64,000 nucleotides of DNA from Cotesia glomerata (GCF_020080835.1 NC_058162.1:3968001-4032000), one strand, 5' to 3'. Shown: positions 1 to 11,929, numbered from the stretch's first letter. Numbers and translations: made by a program. The notes: generated from the letters alone by a model not told the origin.

Positions 1-634
1 ATTATTATGACTTTAAATTAAGTTATTTGTTTGTATTAAATAATCTATTTGGATTTTATAACATTTTAAATTAAATCTAATTGTAAACCTTTAATTAGTT
101 AAGTAATCTTGTAACCTATGTAAACCAATGTAATTTAAATATTGATGGCTTTGAGGAAGCTTAGGTTCCAGAGCCAAAAAATTTTTTATCTATCTATCTA
201 TCTATCTACTTTAAAGCAAGTTTAAAAAAAAAAGCCATTTGGCAGTCGAAATGGAAGTAGATTTCATAATGAATAGAAAAAAAAATACTAGGATTGTATG
301 CAAAAAAAAAACCAGTGCAACACAGCAAATTTCATAATTAGCATAGTGGAATAGGACTTATTTTTGAGACTACACATATAATATGGTACTGTATTTAAGC
401 TTATTTAAAGAACTTTCAGATGCAATTTACAGAGATTCAATAAGTTATCCCATTAAAAAGTTATATCGAGTAAAAAAGTGAAGAAAAATGAATTTTTAAC
501 CGATTAAGCTCATTTTCGAACTTGACTTCGGTATCTATCTGTTGAATAAGTATGTTGAGTTTAGTAAAGATCCGTTTTAAATTGGTAACGCTATCGTCGT
601 GACAAGCTGCGTTATATCGTATACACATACATAT
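1..634 (+). repeat. LINE-like 3' tail with (TCTA)n, then unassigned sequence
   Basis: Around 143-210 the text TTGATGGCTTTGAGGAAGC followed by an A-run and TCTATCTATC resembles the 3' end of a non-LTR retrotransposon with a tetranucleotide tail. A second copy lies inverted at 22618-22697. From 220 to 634 I see no gene; an open frame of 74 codons at 461-685 has no recognisable content. Confidence 0.4.
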
Positions 635-1547
635 GGGTGATTCTCTGTAAGGACGTCTTAAATCTGTACAAAATTGTCCGACCAAATTATTTTTGATTTT
701 ATTAGAAAAAAAATTAACAAGGGCTACAAAACTATCAGCTTAATCATAATAAATAAACAGCCGATTTAATTTTTGCTTTTTCGATATTTGTGTATCTTTT
801 GCCATATAACATCACAGGGGACTGTTTTATTTTTATCATATTGAGGAAAATTAAGCAAACTATTTCAATGCATTCAACTTTTCAAGTTCTCAATGAATGT
901 TTACATTAATTAGAATAATATTAAGACTTATGGATCCAATTTTATAAATAAATTATAAACAAAAATAGCTGTCAGGGGACTGAGTTTTGAAGTGGCGCAG
1001 ACACATATTTCCAGAACAAACGGTGCTTTGACACTAAATAAAATGGCGATAAAGCGCTAATAGCCCTATGGTTATTAACTTACGGCTAGTTAGATCCTTA
1101 TAAACCTTACAAAAGGTCAAATAACACGCTAGATTTTTTTTTTGGCTTTGAACATCTGGCAGGGGACTGATCTTAAAATGCCTGGGACAAACTTTGGTTT
1201 AATGAATTTAATGAACCAATTTAACTTTCGGTACTTTTTATTTAAGAAGATTGTTAGTTAACTAATTAAGTTTATAAAAATTATGGACCAAATTATATAT
1301 TATTGACGAATAACTTAAAATTTAATCTTAGTTTTAATTTTGGGACTGGGACAGCCCAGGGGACTGACATTTCGGGGGTTTACGAATTTATAGCAAAAAA
1401 ACCAAAATTTATTCCATTTTAGTTTTCAATGCTCCAAATAGAAATGTTTTTTACTTTCGTAATAAATTTTTTTTATTAACAAAATAACAATTTTTCTAAT
1501 AAAAAAATGCCTGGGACAGCAAAAAACATCCTTACAGAGAATCACCC
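635..1547. mobile_element. 913-bp TIR element with internal GGGGACTG repeats
   Basis: Perfect 19-bp terminal inverted repeats GGGTGATTCTCTGTAAGGA, flanked by ATAT on both sides (possible 4-bp target duplication, but the right flank is an AT microsatellite). The interior has four copies of AGGGGACTG near 817, 974, 1160 and 1362, and two of TGCCTGGGACA. There is no coding capacity. Superfamily unknown; a 4-bp duplication would suit Sola-like elements, which is a guess. Confidence 0.6.
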
Positions 1548-1908
1548 ATATATATATATAAACTTTTGAACCATATCGATGTATTTTCTGACTCAGCTCG
1601 TCGAGCTAAGTCGGAATATAGTAAAATTTTTCAAAATTTCCGTCATGAAGACCAATGCAATAATTAGATTTCTATGAAATCTACTAAAAAACAAAAAGTA
1701 ATTTTATATAATACAAAGTAAGTAATCAGTAAGAGAAGATAATTAGACATATTTAGAAATGAGCTAGTGAGTTTACAGTATTTAATCATTATAAGAACAA
1801 TAGATAAATAAAAATAAATAATTATAATTAATATTAACCATCTCTAAAATGTTTTACTTTAATTTATAAAAACTAATTCTAAAATATTTTACTCAAATTT
1901 ATAAAAAT
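1548..1908. other. AT-rich 3' flank of the 778-aa gene
   Basis: No gene seen. It probably includes the 3' UTR of the minus-strand gene ending at 1909. An imperfect direct repeat (AAAATATTTTACT...AAATTTATAAAAATT) sits at 1860-1925. Confidence 0.3.
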
Positions 1909-4900
1909 TTACTTAAATTTATAAAAATTGCTCACTATTAATGTAATACTCTGTACTTTACGGCCCTTAAGGAACATTTGTTCTAGACTCGATTGAATTA
2001 AATAAATAAAAAAAACAAAAAATAAATAAAGAATAAATTTACCTAATTTTTCTATTGCAATTTGACGTTTTTCATCCATTTCACCAGTAAAACATATCTT
2101 GTCAGTCTTATTTAATAAGCGAGTACCATATTGTACAAAACCAGAAGGCGAAAAAGAACTACCAAAATTATTTTCCGACTTAACATTTTGATTTACAGTT
2201 GGAGTTTCTACAGGCGCAGTAGAAGTTGAAGCAACTGGTTCATTTCTTTGAATTTTTATATTTGCATTCAAGTTGGTGTTATTTGAATTTTCCTTTGTTG
2301 GGTGCGACTTATCATTTGATTTTTCATTGATAATCGATTTATTCAATGTCTGAGTATTATTTAAATTTTCATTCATAGATCTCTCATTGACATTTGAATC
2401 ATTATTAGTTGGCTTTTCATTACTATTTACTGGTTCATTACTTGAAGCTGCCTCCTGATTTTTCGAATTTTCTTGCCTCGAATCTTTATTGAGCAATGTT
2501 TCATTATTACTCGAAATATTATTGTCACCATCGGTTCTTAATGTCTCATTAGTCGCAGAATTCACATTAGTACTACGCAGCGATTTATTTATAATTTTTA
2601 CTATAGATTGCGTAGTTGATGGTGGTTGTACAATTACAACGGAACTAATTTTTTCAAAAAATTGGCTTACAATTTGTCGTTCTTGCCCATTTTTCAATAG
2701 TTCATTCGATATTTCAATTCTATTTGCTGATTTTCCATCAAGATGTATGATTACATCTGAAACCTTTAAAAGATAGTGTTATTTATAGAAAAATTGCTTA
2801 CAAAATTATATAAATAACTTTAATTAAAAAAATACTTCTTCAGATGACTGAATTTTTTGTTTTTTTGCTGGAGGTGCTCCTTGATTATAAGAACAAGAAG
2901 CAGTTGCATCCTGTGAGATATCATCTGTCGCTTTTCGTTTAAGGTTCTTAGCTACTGAATTTTTATCCGAGTCAGTTTGCACCTAAACTCATAAATAACA
3001 AATTTAAAAAAAGTAAATAAAATTAAATTAATAATTAAGGTACAAGACCCAGTTATTGACACTGGCCTAGTTATTTGACACTTGCAATTTTATTCTAATT
3101 AAAAAAAATAAAATGTTCTCAAAAAATCAATTATCTTAAAATTTATAATTCAAAAATTATATTTATCAACCCGTAGTGGTCATACTGGGTCTAGTTGACC
3201 CTATGCACGGAAAAAATTGTTGCTACTTGCGTTCTTTTCAATATTTTCACTCGAGTCGTACACGAGAGTAATTCTTAACACTTCCGTTGAATTACTCAAT
3301 CATTTTTTAATTTTTTTCAATTGTTTAGTTATAAAAAAAAATGCGAAAAAGTCAAATTTCGAAAAATTTGACTCTTTTCACTAAAAACTTCATTTTTTAA
3401 GATAAATGAAAATGACCTCCGGGGTTATAGTCCGGATATCGCATACTTTGAAAAAAAAGTAGTATCATGTCGGACTTTTCAAAAATTATATTTATTTGTA
3501 CAATTGAAATCTTAAATTTCCATGAATCCCAAAAAATCTTCAAACAATAATAGATGGTACCACAGATACCATTTTGAATTATATCTTCGAAGCAAGAGCA
3601 ACTCAAAAATTACCTGGGGTCATCTAGACCCCTGATGACCACTACAAGTTAATGTATTACAATTGATTTGCTTTTTTTCAATTAACTTTTTTCAATTAAT
3701 TTTTTCAATATTTACTAAAATTATTCAAAAAAATTTGAATTTGTTCCTTGAACATTTTAGAATATATTAATAATTTTTTCAAACATCTTCGAAAACGTTA
3801 TATTGCTGAAAAAAAATTTCTTAAAAAAATTTGCGGGGCTTTCCTCATCGCTTGACCAGAGTCATAAGTAGTTTTTTGTCCGCAGCGTTGCCGAAAACAC
3901 CTCTAGTCTCTGCCTGTCAAACGTGTATGAACTGGCAACACTGTACGCTCTAAAAGCATTGCGGCAAATCCCTCATCACTCGACCAAAGTCGTTAGGTCG
4001 CGTTTGTTAACCAGTCTAGGGTTAAAATAAAATTACAAGTGTCAATAACTGGGTCTTTGACCTTAATCTGACTAGAAAAAAATTTTTATTTACTCCTATT
4101 GAAGACATCAGTATTGTATTTGATTTTTCAGGTACAGGAATGGTTTTTTGAAAGTTAGGAGTAGGCGCAGAAATAGAACTTGTATTATTTTCATTATTTT
4201 TTTTGTTGAAGGAAATGGTTTGTGTACTACGTGAATTTCCAGACTCAGAAACAGTAGTGTGAGACGAGTTAGAACTGGTAGACCCAATAGTGGTATTTCC
4301 TTCTTTTGTGGAACTATTTACTGTAGCATTTAACGCTGCAGTTTTATCACTAGACGATGTATCAATTGTTGCATGACTTATTTCTGTTAAATTAGAATTT
4401 TCTTTACAATTTTCGACCTGAATTTTCGCCGAAGGATCCTCTGTGACTTTATCAACAATATTTTTATTTTTTTTAGAAGCTGACTCTTGAATAACAGAAT
4501 TGTTACTTCTTTTATTAGACTCCAAAACATTACTATGATTATTTTTCAGCGAGGCTCCTTCTGATTTTTTTTCCCGAGCAACTGGTGTAGAAGAAGCAAT
4601 ACCATTGATAGGAATAGCAATTCTATTATGTGGGTTGTATAATAATAATTTTGGTGGTATGTTTTGTGAATTTGAATCTACATTTTCAATTACTATTTTT
4701 GGTAAAGTTTTTTTTTTAGGCGTATTTTTTGTAGGAGTTACACGCTTCAATATATCTGTACTTTGAGAACATTTATTTGTAGACTCCGAAGATCCAGATT
4801 GAATTGGTTTAATGTAAGGATTACTAATAATATAAAATTGATTTTTTTGAGTTGTAGTAACAGTTGTGTTCGATACCTGATGTTGAATAATACTCGATTT

Positions 4901-5992
4901 TTTATTTTCAATCATCATCAAACTCTTATTCGTTTCATCTTCGTTACTACAATCTGTTTTTTGACTTCTAATAATCAAACTTGGAAGAATATTACTACTG
5001 TTAGTCATTTTTTTCTGACAATCAGCTTCATTTTTCTCACACATGTCTCGTGGATTATCAGCTGAAGCCGAATCTACCGAATTTTGTTGCACTAAACTTT
5101 GACTCTCATCACTTTTATTACTATTTATTATCCCTTCTGTTAAACTAGGACGATCCTCCATTAATGTTTTTTCATTATTAAAAAGTATTGTATTATTTTG
5201 ACTTTGTGAATCATGATCCTCTAAATTTGACAGTTGTCTCACTGAAGAAGTGACATCTAGAACAGAACATGCTAAGATCTTATTATATTTTATTTAAAAT
5301 AATACTAAAGTTAACCAACATTTTTTATTTTTGTTGTTTTTTTCATTTACTAAATTATAACTAAAAAATGTTTTTAAAAAATTGCACGTGTAGTTTTTTT
5401 AATTTTTTACAAATGAATTTTTTTTTTTTAATAAAAATAATTCTAAAAATTTTTAAATGTCGGCTAACTTAATTTTCATTTATTTAACTAATAAAAATAT
5501 AATAACACTAAAGTTGGCCGACGTTTTTAATTTTTTTTAATTATTAAATTAGAATTAAAAATTTTTTCAAGTTTTTTACATATGGAAATTTTTTTTTATT
5601 ATGCAATAATTTTTTAAATAAAAAAAAGTTCTAAAAATTTTTTGATGTCGGCTAACTTAATTTTCATAAAAATATATACCAGGAGTTTCATCATCTTGAA
5701 TTTCAACAATTTTTAAACAATCGTCTTCATCTTCACTAATCAATTCTATAACATCAACGACATTCAGTTGGTTAATTGGACTGTCATTAATTTTTGGACT
5801 ATTATTATCATCTTGTATATTAATAGGATCATCAATTCCCGAATCCTAAAATTTTTGTTGATTTTTAAAATTAAAATTAATATTTTTATAATAAACATAA
5901 CCCTCAAATACCTCAGAATCATTTTTTTCAATTTTGACGATTGGCTCACCAGACGCTTTGTATAAAAAATTTTTAAATATGTTTTTTATCAT
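1909..5992 (-). CDS. unrecognised Ser/Asn-rich protein, ~778 aa, six exons
   Basis: I do not recognise this gene. Exons (minus strand): 5992-5912, 5845-5680, 5241-4094, 2982-2836, 2763-2043, 1982-1909. All junctions are GT-AG and the sum is 2337 nt, one open frame. The start is the only in-frame ATG before the first splice; a GTAAGTG just upstream (about 6025) could be a 5' UTR donor, so the N-terminus is uncertain. Exon 2 encodes an acidic patch with VIELISEDED, which resembles a SUMO-interaction motif (hydrophobic core plus acidic tail). The large exon 3 is low complexity (Ser, Asn, Thr). Exon 4 has basic clusters (KNLKRK, PPAKKQK) like nuclear localisation signals. The C-terminal exons hold a less biased segment (VIIHLDGKSANRIEI) that may be a folded domain. 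A nuclear scaffold or chromatin protein is inferred. It lies 0.8 kb downstream of the BRCT gene on the same strand but has its own start and stop. Confidence 0.6.
3039..4062. mobile_element. TTAA-flanked TIR element (piggyBac/Kolobok-like, non-autonomous)
   Basis: TTAA at 3035-3038 and 4063-4066 bounds the element. The inner ends are GGTACAAGACCCAGTTATTG and, inverted, GGTCAAAGACCCAGTTATTG. The left end carries an extra copy of an internal segment. It contains a second inverted-repeat element (3170-3648) and two diverged direct repeats (about 3832-3870 and 3960-4000, core CTCATC-CTTGACCA). It accounts for 1028 of the 1111 nt of intron 3 of the 778-aa gene. There is no transposase reading frame. 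Confidence 0.7.
3170..3648. mobile_element. nested TTAA-type MITE
   Basis: Ends are CCCGTAGTGGTCATACTGGG and, inverted, CTTGTAGTGGTCATCAGGGG. The right flank is TTAA (3649-3652); the left is TCAA (3166-3169), a likely mutated TTAA. It was inserted into the older element at 3039-4062. Confidence 0.6.
5303..5667. repeat. two TTAGCCGACA-family MITEs in an intron
   Basis: Two neighbouring copies (about 5303-5484 and 5502-5667) of the window's most common repeat: inverted termini related to TTAGCCGACA, AT-rich self-complementary interior, no coding sequence. Together they take up about 350 of the 438 nt of intron 2 of the 778-aa gene. Confidence 0.6.
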
Positions 5993-6129
5993 TTTTATGA
6001 ATTTTTAGAGCTACACTTACTTATAAATTTATTTTATAATATTTATTAAGTTGATGTTCAAACATAAGTCTGGAGAAAATCAGAGAAAGTTTCATTCAAA
6101 TACTCAAATGTATTTTAAAATGGCGGAGA

Positions 6130-6310
6130 TAACCCGGGAAAACAGCGCCAATTTTAAATTATGAAAAAAATTATTCTCAATTTATTAGAAAAATAATTAG
6201 TTATTTTAAATTATAAAAAAAATTATTCTCAATTTATTAGAAAAATAATTAGTTATTTTAAATTATAAAAAAAATTATTCTCAATTTATTAGAAAAATAA
6301 TTAGTTATTT
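6130..6310. repeat. short tandem repeat, three copies
   Basis: Three near-identical copies of a unit of about 63 bp (TTTTAAATTATGAAAAAAAT... ending AATAATTAGTTA) in the gap between the 778-aa gene and the BRCT gene. The rest of 6310-6824 is AT-rich and holds no gene. Confidence 0.6.
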
Positions 6311-6824
6311 TTTAATTAGTTGTTCAATTGTTTAATAGATGAAATTAATGACATTCAATTTAGTTGTCACTTGATAATTTTTTAATTTTCTTTAGCAAAC
6401 AAATTAATTTTAAAAAATTGCATTTTTCGTTTTTTAAAAATTCTATCAATTTTTTTTTTTTTTTAATTTTTTTTATGTCATAATTTATTTGTTACAAAAA
6501 TTATAAACTATGCTAAATTAATTAATCAATGGTTTAGTGAGCGATTAATCAATTTTATTGACCAGACAATCAGCAACTAGACACTTTGTCAATTGTAAGT
6601 ACATTAAATAAAGATTTTATTTTAAACGTCTACATTTTATTTATTTCAAAAGTAATTAACGCAGATACATTTCTTAAAACCTAAAATATTTTTTATATAA
6701 AAAATATATAAAATAAACTTTGATATTTTGCAAGGAAAATATTTTTTTTTATATTTTTTATACTAAATAACTAAATAAAAATGACTGAAACATAATAACA
6801 AATTTATATGCTTTATTTCTAAGC

Positions 6825-9724
6825 TTATTCGGGGATTATTTCCTGATTAATTATGCAGTCTGTAATAAAAGTTATAGTAACAACGCGTTCAAAAAAGTTT
6901 GGTTTTTTTTTCATTAAATTTTGAACTTTTTTTTCATCTTTTGAGCAAGTTACAATCATTGCAGGAGGTTTCAGGTTTTTAGAAATATTCTTGTAAACAA
7001 TGCCACCAGCTATTTCAATTAGATCTGAAATTTAAATCACAAATGTTAATAATTAATAAAAATTATTTTTCTTAGAATTAGAAAATAATTGTACAAAGTA
7101 TTTCAGATCCCAGTTAATATAATAAAATAAATAATTCTGGTTATTATGAATCAAAGCTAACAATCAATTTTCAAGGTATTGTTTTTAACAAATTTTGTTA
7201 TTTATAATTTTAATTTTTTATTTTTTATTTATAATTTTTGTATGTAATTAATTAGATGCCTGACCTGAATTATTTATTTTATTAAAAAATAAATTTAAAA
7301 AAAAAGTAATCGTACATTTTAATTGATTAAAACTTTTTTTTTGAATGCCCGAAGTAATGATGAAGTAGTATCCTTCAAATAAATTTTTTTCTCTCGCTCT
7401 TTTCAAACTCATTTTCAAATTAAAGTTGTATTTTTTTTCAGATTCAATATTTTTCAATAAATACTTATTGGGATCGACGAATCTATGATTTTCAACACAA
7501 TCTTGGATCCAATTGAGAGAAACAATCGGAATTCCCCGACAAATTGCACTTAAAAATTCCATTGTTCTCTTAACTTTTTTAGCAACTAAAACTGTTGCTA
7601 TCTTTGAATCGGAAACAACTTTTCCACCTAGAAAAAAATTAATTATATTAATAGATTGAGTATTAAATATTATATAATTACTCAATAACACTAAAGTTAG
7701 CCGTCAGCTGTTAATTTAAAAATTTTTTTTAACAAATCAATTACAATAAAAAAATGCTTCGAAAAATTTTCACCAAGGATTTTTTTTTATGACATTAAAT
7801 TTAGATGTCACTTGACAATTTTTAAATTTTTTTTAACAAACAAATTTCTTCAAAAAAATTACTTTTAAAAAATTGCATTTTTAATTTTTTAAAATTTCTA
7901 AATGTCAATTTTTTTAATAATTATTTTTTGTCATAATTTGTTACAAAAATATGACATTAAATTTAGATGAAAATTAATTTAGCAGATATTTGATAATTTT
8001 AAGAATTTTTTAAACAATTAAATTATGTGTCAAAGAAAATGAAAAAAAAAAATTGACATTTAGAAAATTAAATAAATAAAAAATGCAATTTTTTAGAAAT
8101 AATTTTTCGGAGCAAATTAATTTATTAAATAAAATTAAAAGTAATTTTTATTAATTTTCACATGTGGAACTTTTTGATAAAATTTTTTTTATAATAATTT
8201 AATTGCTATAAAATTCTAAAAAAATTTTTAATATTTGTCAACTTCAGTGTCATAATTACTCATTATTTATTATTTATGAAACTAAAATTAGCTGACAGCA
8301 AAAAATTTTTCTAGCTTTTCAAATTTTTTACATGTGCAATATTTTCATTTAATTTTTTTTAAATAATTTTATTAACAAAAAAAATTCTGAAAATTGTCAG
8401 CTGTCTGCTAATTTTACTTTCATTATTATTTACCAAAATTTTCAATTGTCTGTTTATAATTATCATTATAAGCATATTTTCCCGCAAAAAGAATTTTGTA
8501 AATTATCGAAGTGTAAATTCTTGCTGAGCGTTTCAAAATAGTTTCATTTTTAATTAAAATAATTGAGCCTGTACATTCATCAAGTGAAGTCACTTCCTTT
8601 CCATGAGTAACAATTTTATTATCATTTAAATCAGACATATTTCCATCATAAACACGGACTTTTCCATTTTTTAATGTATCACCAAAATTCTTCTCAATTT
8701 TTCGCTTTCTTTCATAGCGAGAATTTTTTCTTTTCAATTGCATTTTTATAGTTTTTTGCAATTCATAACAACTGTGATCAAAATACCAATCTTCAGAATT
8801 ATTTTCTTGGTAAAATTTACTGTCTTGTATTTTATAAAGAGTATCTTTTTTTTCTTCGACTAATTTAGGAGATTTTATATCAGTTATTCTTGTCAGTAAA
8901 ACTTTCAACTCTTTTTCCATTTTTTTATTACTGCTGTTATTATTTTTAGCATTAATATACTTATTAATTTCTTCTTCAGTAATTTTTTTTAAAACAACTC
9001 TTAATTCTTTACTTAGTACTGAACTATTATTATTATTTTCAACACGTTTAGGAATTCCAGGATTAGCGTAAGATAAAATCGCTCTATCAGATAATTTAAC
9101 AGCAGAAACTTGCAATTCGGATGTTATTTCTGTATCATTTTTTGGAGAATTATTATCAATATCAAGGAAGAAATCTTCATCAAGAAATTCTTCATTAATA
9201 TAATGATTTTCAAAAATTTCATTTGAAGTGTAAATTTGTGTTGAAAAAGTATTCGAACACCGAGTATCAAACAATGGACAACTACAAAACTCTTTCATGC
9301 TACATTTTTGTTTACCTTGTAATTGTAAGCTAGAATTAGAAGCTTCAGATGGAGCGGATGATGATGCATCAACAGAAGAATCATCTCGCTCAAGATAATC
9401 AAGGTAAAAGCTCTCCAAATTTTCATAGTTATTATCAAGATTAGGTGATGGCATGCTTTTAACTTCTTCAGAAGGAAAAAAATTTACATCATCACTTAAT
9501 ATGTCATTTAACTCGTCAATAATATTTTTGTCAGCGTTACTCAAACAGCGATTCTCAGTAACAATTGTAGACTTTATTACGTCGTCATCGCTGTTCTTTA
9601 CAGCATTGTCAAAAATATCTTTTGCACTTATTTCTGAATTTTCACTCACACCGAACTTTAATTCAAATTCTTTCAATAATATTTTATCCATTGTTATAGA
9701 TAATTTAGGAACTTTTGAAGACAT
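6825..9724 (-). CDS. MDC1/PTIP-type tandem BRCT protein, 600 aa
   Basis: Likely a DNA-damage mediator that binds phosphorylated histone H2A tails through paired BRCT domains in the nucleus. Exons: 9724-8434, 7627-7316, 7024-6825 (1803 nt, 601 codons with stop). The first exon (about 430 aa) is acidic and Ser/Asn-rich with no recognisable domain; I see no N-terminal FHA domain. BRCT1 starts near residue 421 (YKILFAGKYA), continues across the splice as FGGKVVSDS, and has the family signature RTMEFLSAICRGIPIVSLNW with the invariant Trp. The inter-repeat segment SLKRAREKNLFEGYYFIITSG closely matches MDC1 and PTIP. BRCT2 (about 535-600) has IAGGIVY and ends at FITDCIINQEIIPE. Domain order and C-terminal placement fit MDC1; the PTIP C-terminal pair is the alternative. 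At 600 aa it is far shorter than vertebrate MDC1. Intron 1 (8433-7628) is made largely of MITEs. Confidence 0.85.
7690..8423. repeat. TTAGCCGACA-type MITEs filling BRCT intron 1
   Basis: At least three diverged copies (about 7690-7800, 7965-8255, 8278-8423) with termini such as ACTAAAGTTAGCC, TTAGCAGATATT and AATTAGCTGACAGC. The outermost end stops 9 nt from the 5' splice site at 8433. Confidence 0.5.
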
Positions 9725-9897
9725 TTTTATTATTTCACTTTATTATTTAATATTAAATGACATTGAAATTAAACTATTAACTTACTGGAGTTTAAATAAT
9801 TCATTTAATTGCTATTCTATGTAAGTTGCTCCGTTAACTCCGTTAAGCTCAATACCAATTATTTGACTGATATAAAACATTTCAAACGATGCTGAAT

Positions 9898-10105
9898 GAT
9901 AGAAATGAAGTTAGCCGACATTTCAAAATTTTTGTAAATTTTTTATTAAAAAAATTTCAATTAAACAATTAAAAAAAAAAATTCACATGTAAAAAATTTG
10001 AAAAACTATAAATGCAATTTTTTAGAAATATCTTTTTAGTTGTAATTTAATTAATAAAAAAAATCAAAAATTTTTAGGCGTCTGCTAACTTCAGTGTCAT
10101 TGCTG
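9898..10105. repeat. TTAGCCGACA MITE upstream of the BRCT gene
   Basis: Begins AAGTTAGCCGACATTTC and ends GCGTCTGCTAACTTCAGTGTCAT, an inverted pair with an AT-rich interior. It lies 170 bp upstream of the BRCT gene start. Confidence 0.6.
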
Positions 10106-10170
10106 AATGTAGTAACGGAGTAACGGAAGCAGACATATTGAATGTAGTTTTTTTTTTTTTTTTTTCTTAA

Positions 10171-11768
10171 GGTATTACCCTCGCGACTTCCGTCGTCAAA
10201 AGTTTATGCTAGAGTGTATGGTACACATACTGGATAGTCATTATTGACAAGCCTAAAACTTTTTGCTGTTTATGTACTTATTTCAGCCAATCACGAACGA
10301 GAAACTGATCGTTTGAAAAGTCTGGCAACACTGCGTGAGCGTTGAGACATTTTATAGTGGTTATACTGTAGTGTTTTGGACTCATATATGTAATACTTCT
10401 ATATGGACAGTTTCTATAAGTGGAAGCTGTTCCGACTAAGAAAGACAGAAGAATAACACTTTCTCTGTCCTCTGAGGTCCCAGCTCGGTTCTGCGCATTC
10501 TTTTGTGCGCAAAGGGGAAAGCAGCGGGTTATTCAAAACAGGAATGTTATTATAAAATTTTTTTTTTAATTCAATGCAAATTTATTTTAAAATACAAAAT
10601 AATACTGAACAATTAGTTTTTCTGAATTACAATAATAAATATATTTGTAAACAGAATCATAACCACAAACTTATTCCCTTCATTCTTCCCCCTCTATTAA
10701 CATCATGGGGAATTCTCAAGCATGCGCAACGTGAACCAGGTATCTGGGACGAGAGAGAAAATAGTATATGTCGGCACCTTAATAGTGGGACATTCCTTCC
10801 CATTTAAACTGTCCATATAGAAGTATTACATATATGTTTGGACTAACTGTAGACTAACCTCTGTTTTGACACATGCGTTTATTTATTTATTTACATACAT
10901 TTATTCAGAAATATAATTACAATGTCTGAAAAATTGACTTATAAAGGACGATTCATAAAAAAAGTTCTTGAAAAACGACAGAAATCTCTAGCAAACATGA
11001 AAATAACTATGCAAATAACAAATAGAAAAAAAAAATAATTGACAATAATGTTTTGTTCTTTCAGAAAAATCAGTAACTAATTTTTTTATGTTGATGTATT
11101 AACTGATTTTAAATTTTAGTATTTTTTTTATTTTTTCATCTGACTATTATTTTTATAACTTATGAAAGATTAATAAATATTATTATATTAAAATTGATAA
11201 CTTTTTGAATTTTTATAAATATAGAAAAATACTTATTTTCATAAAATAATCATTGTTATTTTTTTTAAATAAATAAAATTAATAACTATAATATTACACC
11301 TAACGTAAATTAAACTTTTCAAATTTGTCAGCGCATGCGCGTCTCATACTTCTTTCGCGGCTCACAAAACTTGCGCTGTTGCCACAGCTTTATTAACGTA
11401 TCCCCTCCTCGGCTAAAGTCTGGTAAATTTTTCATTACTTATTAATAAATATCTCTGAAACTGTGTGGTAATTATCAATGAATTTTTTTTTTTTAATTGT
11501 TTAGTTGTTAGTTAACATTACTCTAGTTTTTTAAAAAGATCCTAAGAAAAGTTTCTAAGATATAAAAATGTTTGTAGGTAAACTTTTCGATATCCCGTAT
11601 ACCGTAATGTATAAGAGCGTTCAAAACTCAAACTTTGAAATTAAATATCTCGGAAACTAGATGGTCAAAAATTCTCAAATTGCGCCAATCGATGCAGAAT
11701 TATATAGATATTAACCTGCCAAAGTTTAAAAAAAATCCTAAGAAAACGACTCTGGCGAGGGTAATACC
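10171..11768. mobile_element. TTAA-flanked element, copy 1 (1.6 kb)
   Basis: TTAA at 10167-10170 and 11769-11772; 14-bp inverted termini GGTATTACCCTCGC. A second copy is at 24857-25940. Copy 1 is interrupted by a P-like MITE (10383-10836) and holds about 260 bp (10900-11165) missing from copy 2, including a short open frame from 10922 (MSEKLTYKGRFIKKVLEKRQ, about 38 codons) that may be a transposase or captured remnant. TTAA targeting fits piggyBac or Kolobok. Confidence 0.75.
10383..10836. mobile_element. P-element-like MITE, 454 bp
   Basis: Exact 31-bp inverted repeats beginning CATATATGTAATACTTCTAT, flanked by the 8-bp duplication TTTGGACT (10375-10382 and 10837-10844). Copy 2 of the host element has the uninterrupted site TTTGGACTGG near 25060. 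A 31-bp TIR starting CA with an 8-bp duplication is the P-element pattern; hAT also makes 8-bp duplications. No transposase gene. Confidence 0.7.
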
Positions 11769-11929
11769 TTAACTAAAGGTACAACGGAAATGCAAATATC
11801 GGGAAAATAGAAGCTCTGAAATAAACAGTTAAAATTATAAAAAATAATTAGATTTTTTTACAAGAAAATTTAACAAAAGTTTTTATCAATAAACTTGTAA
11901 ATAAATATTAATTAGTAAATAATAGATTA

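Noticed and set aside
4763..5065. 100-codon plus-strand frame
   Set aside because: Antisense shadow of the large Ser/Asn-rich exon of the 778-aa gene.
10574..10807. 77-codon open frame
   Set aside because: Lies inside the P-like MITE, shows no transposase similarity and has AT-driven composition.
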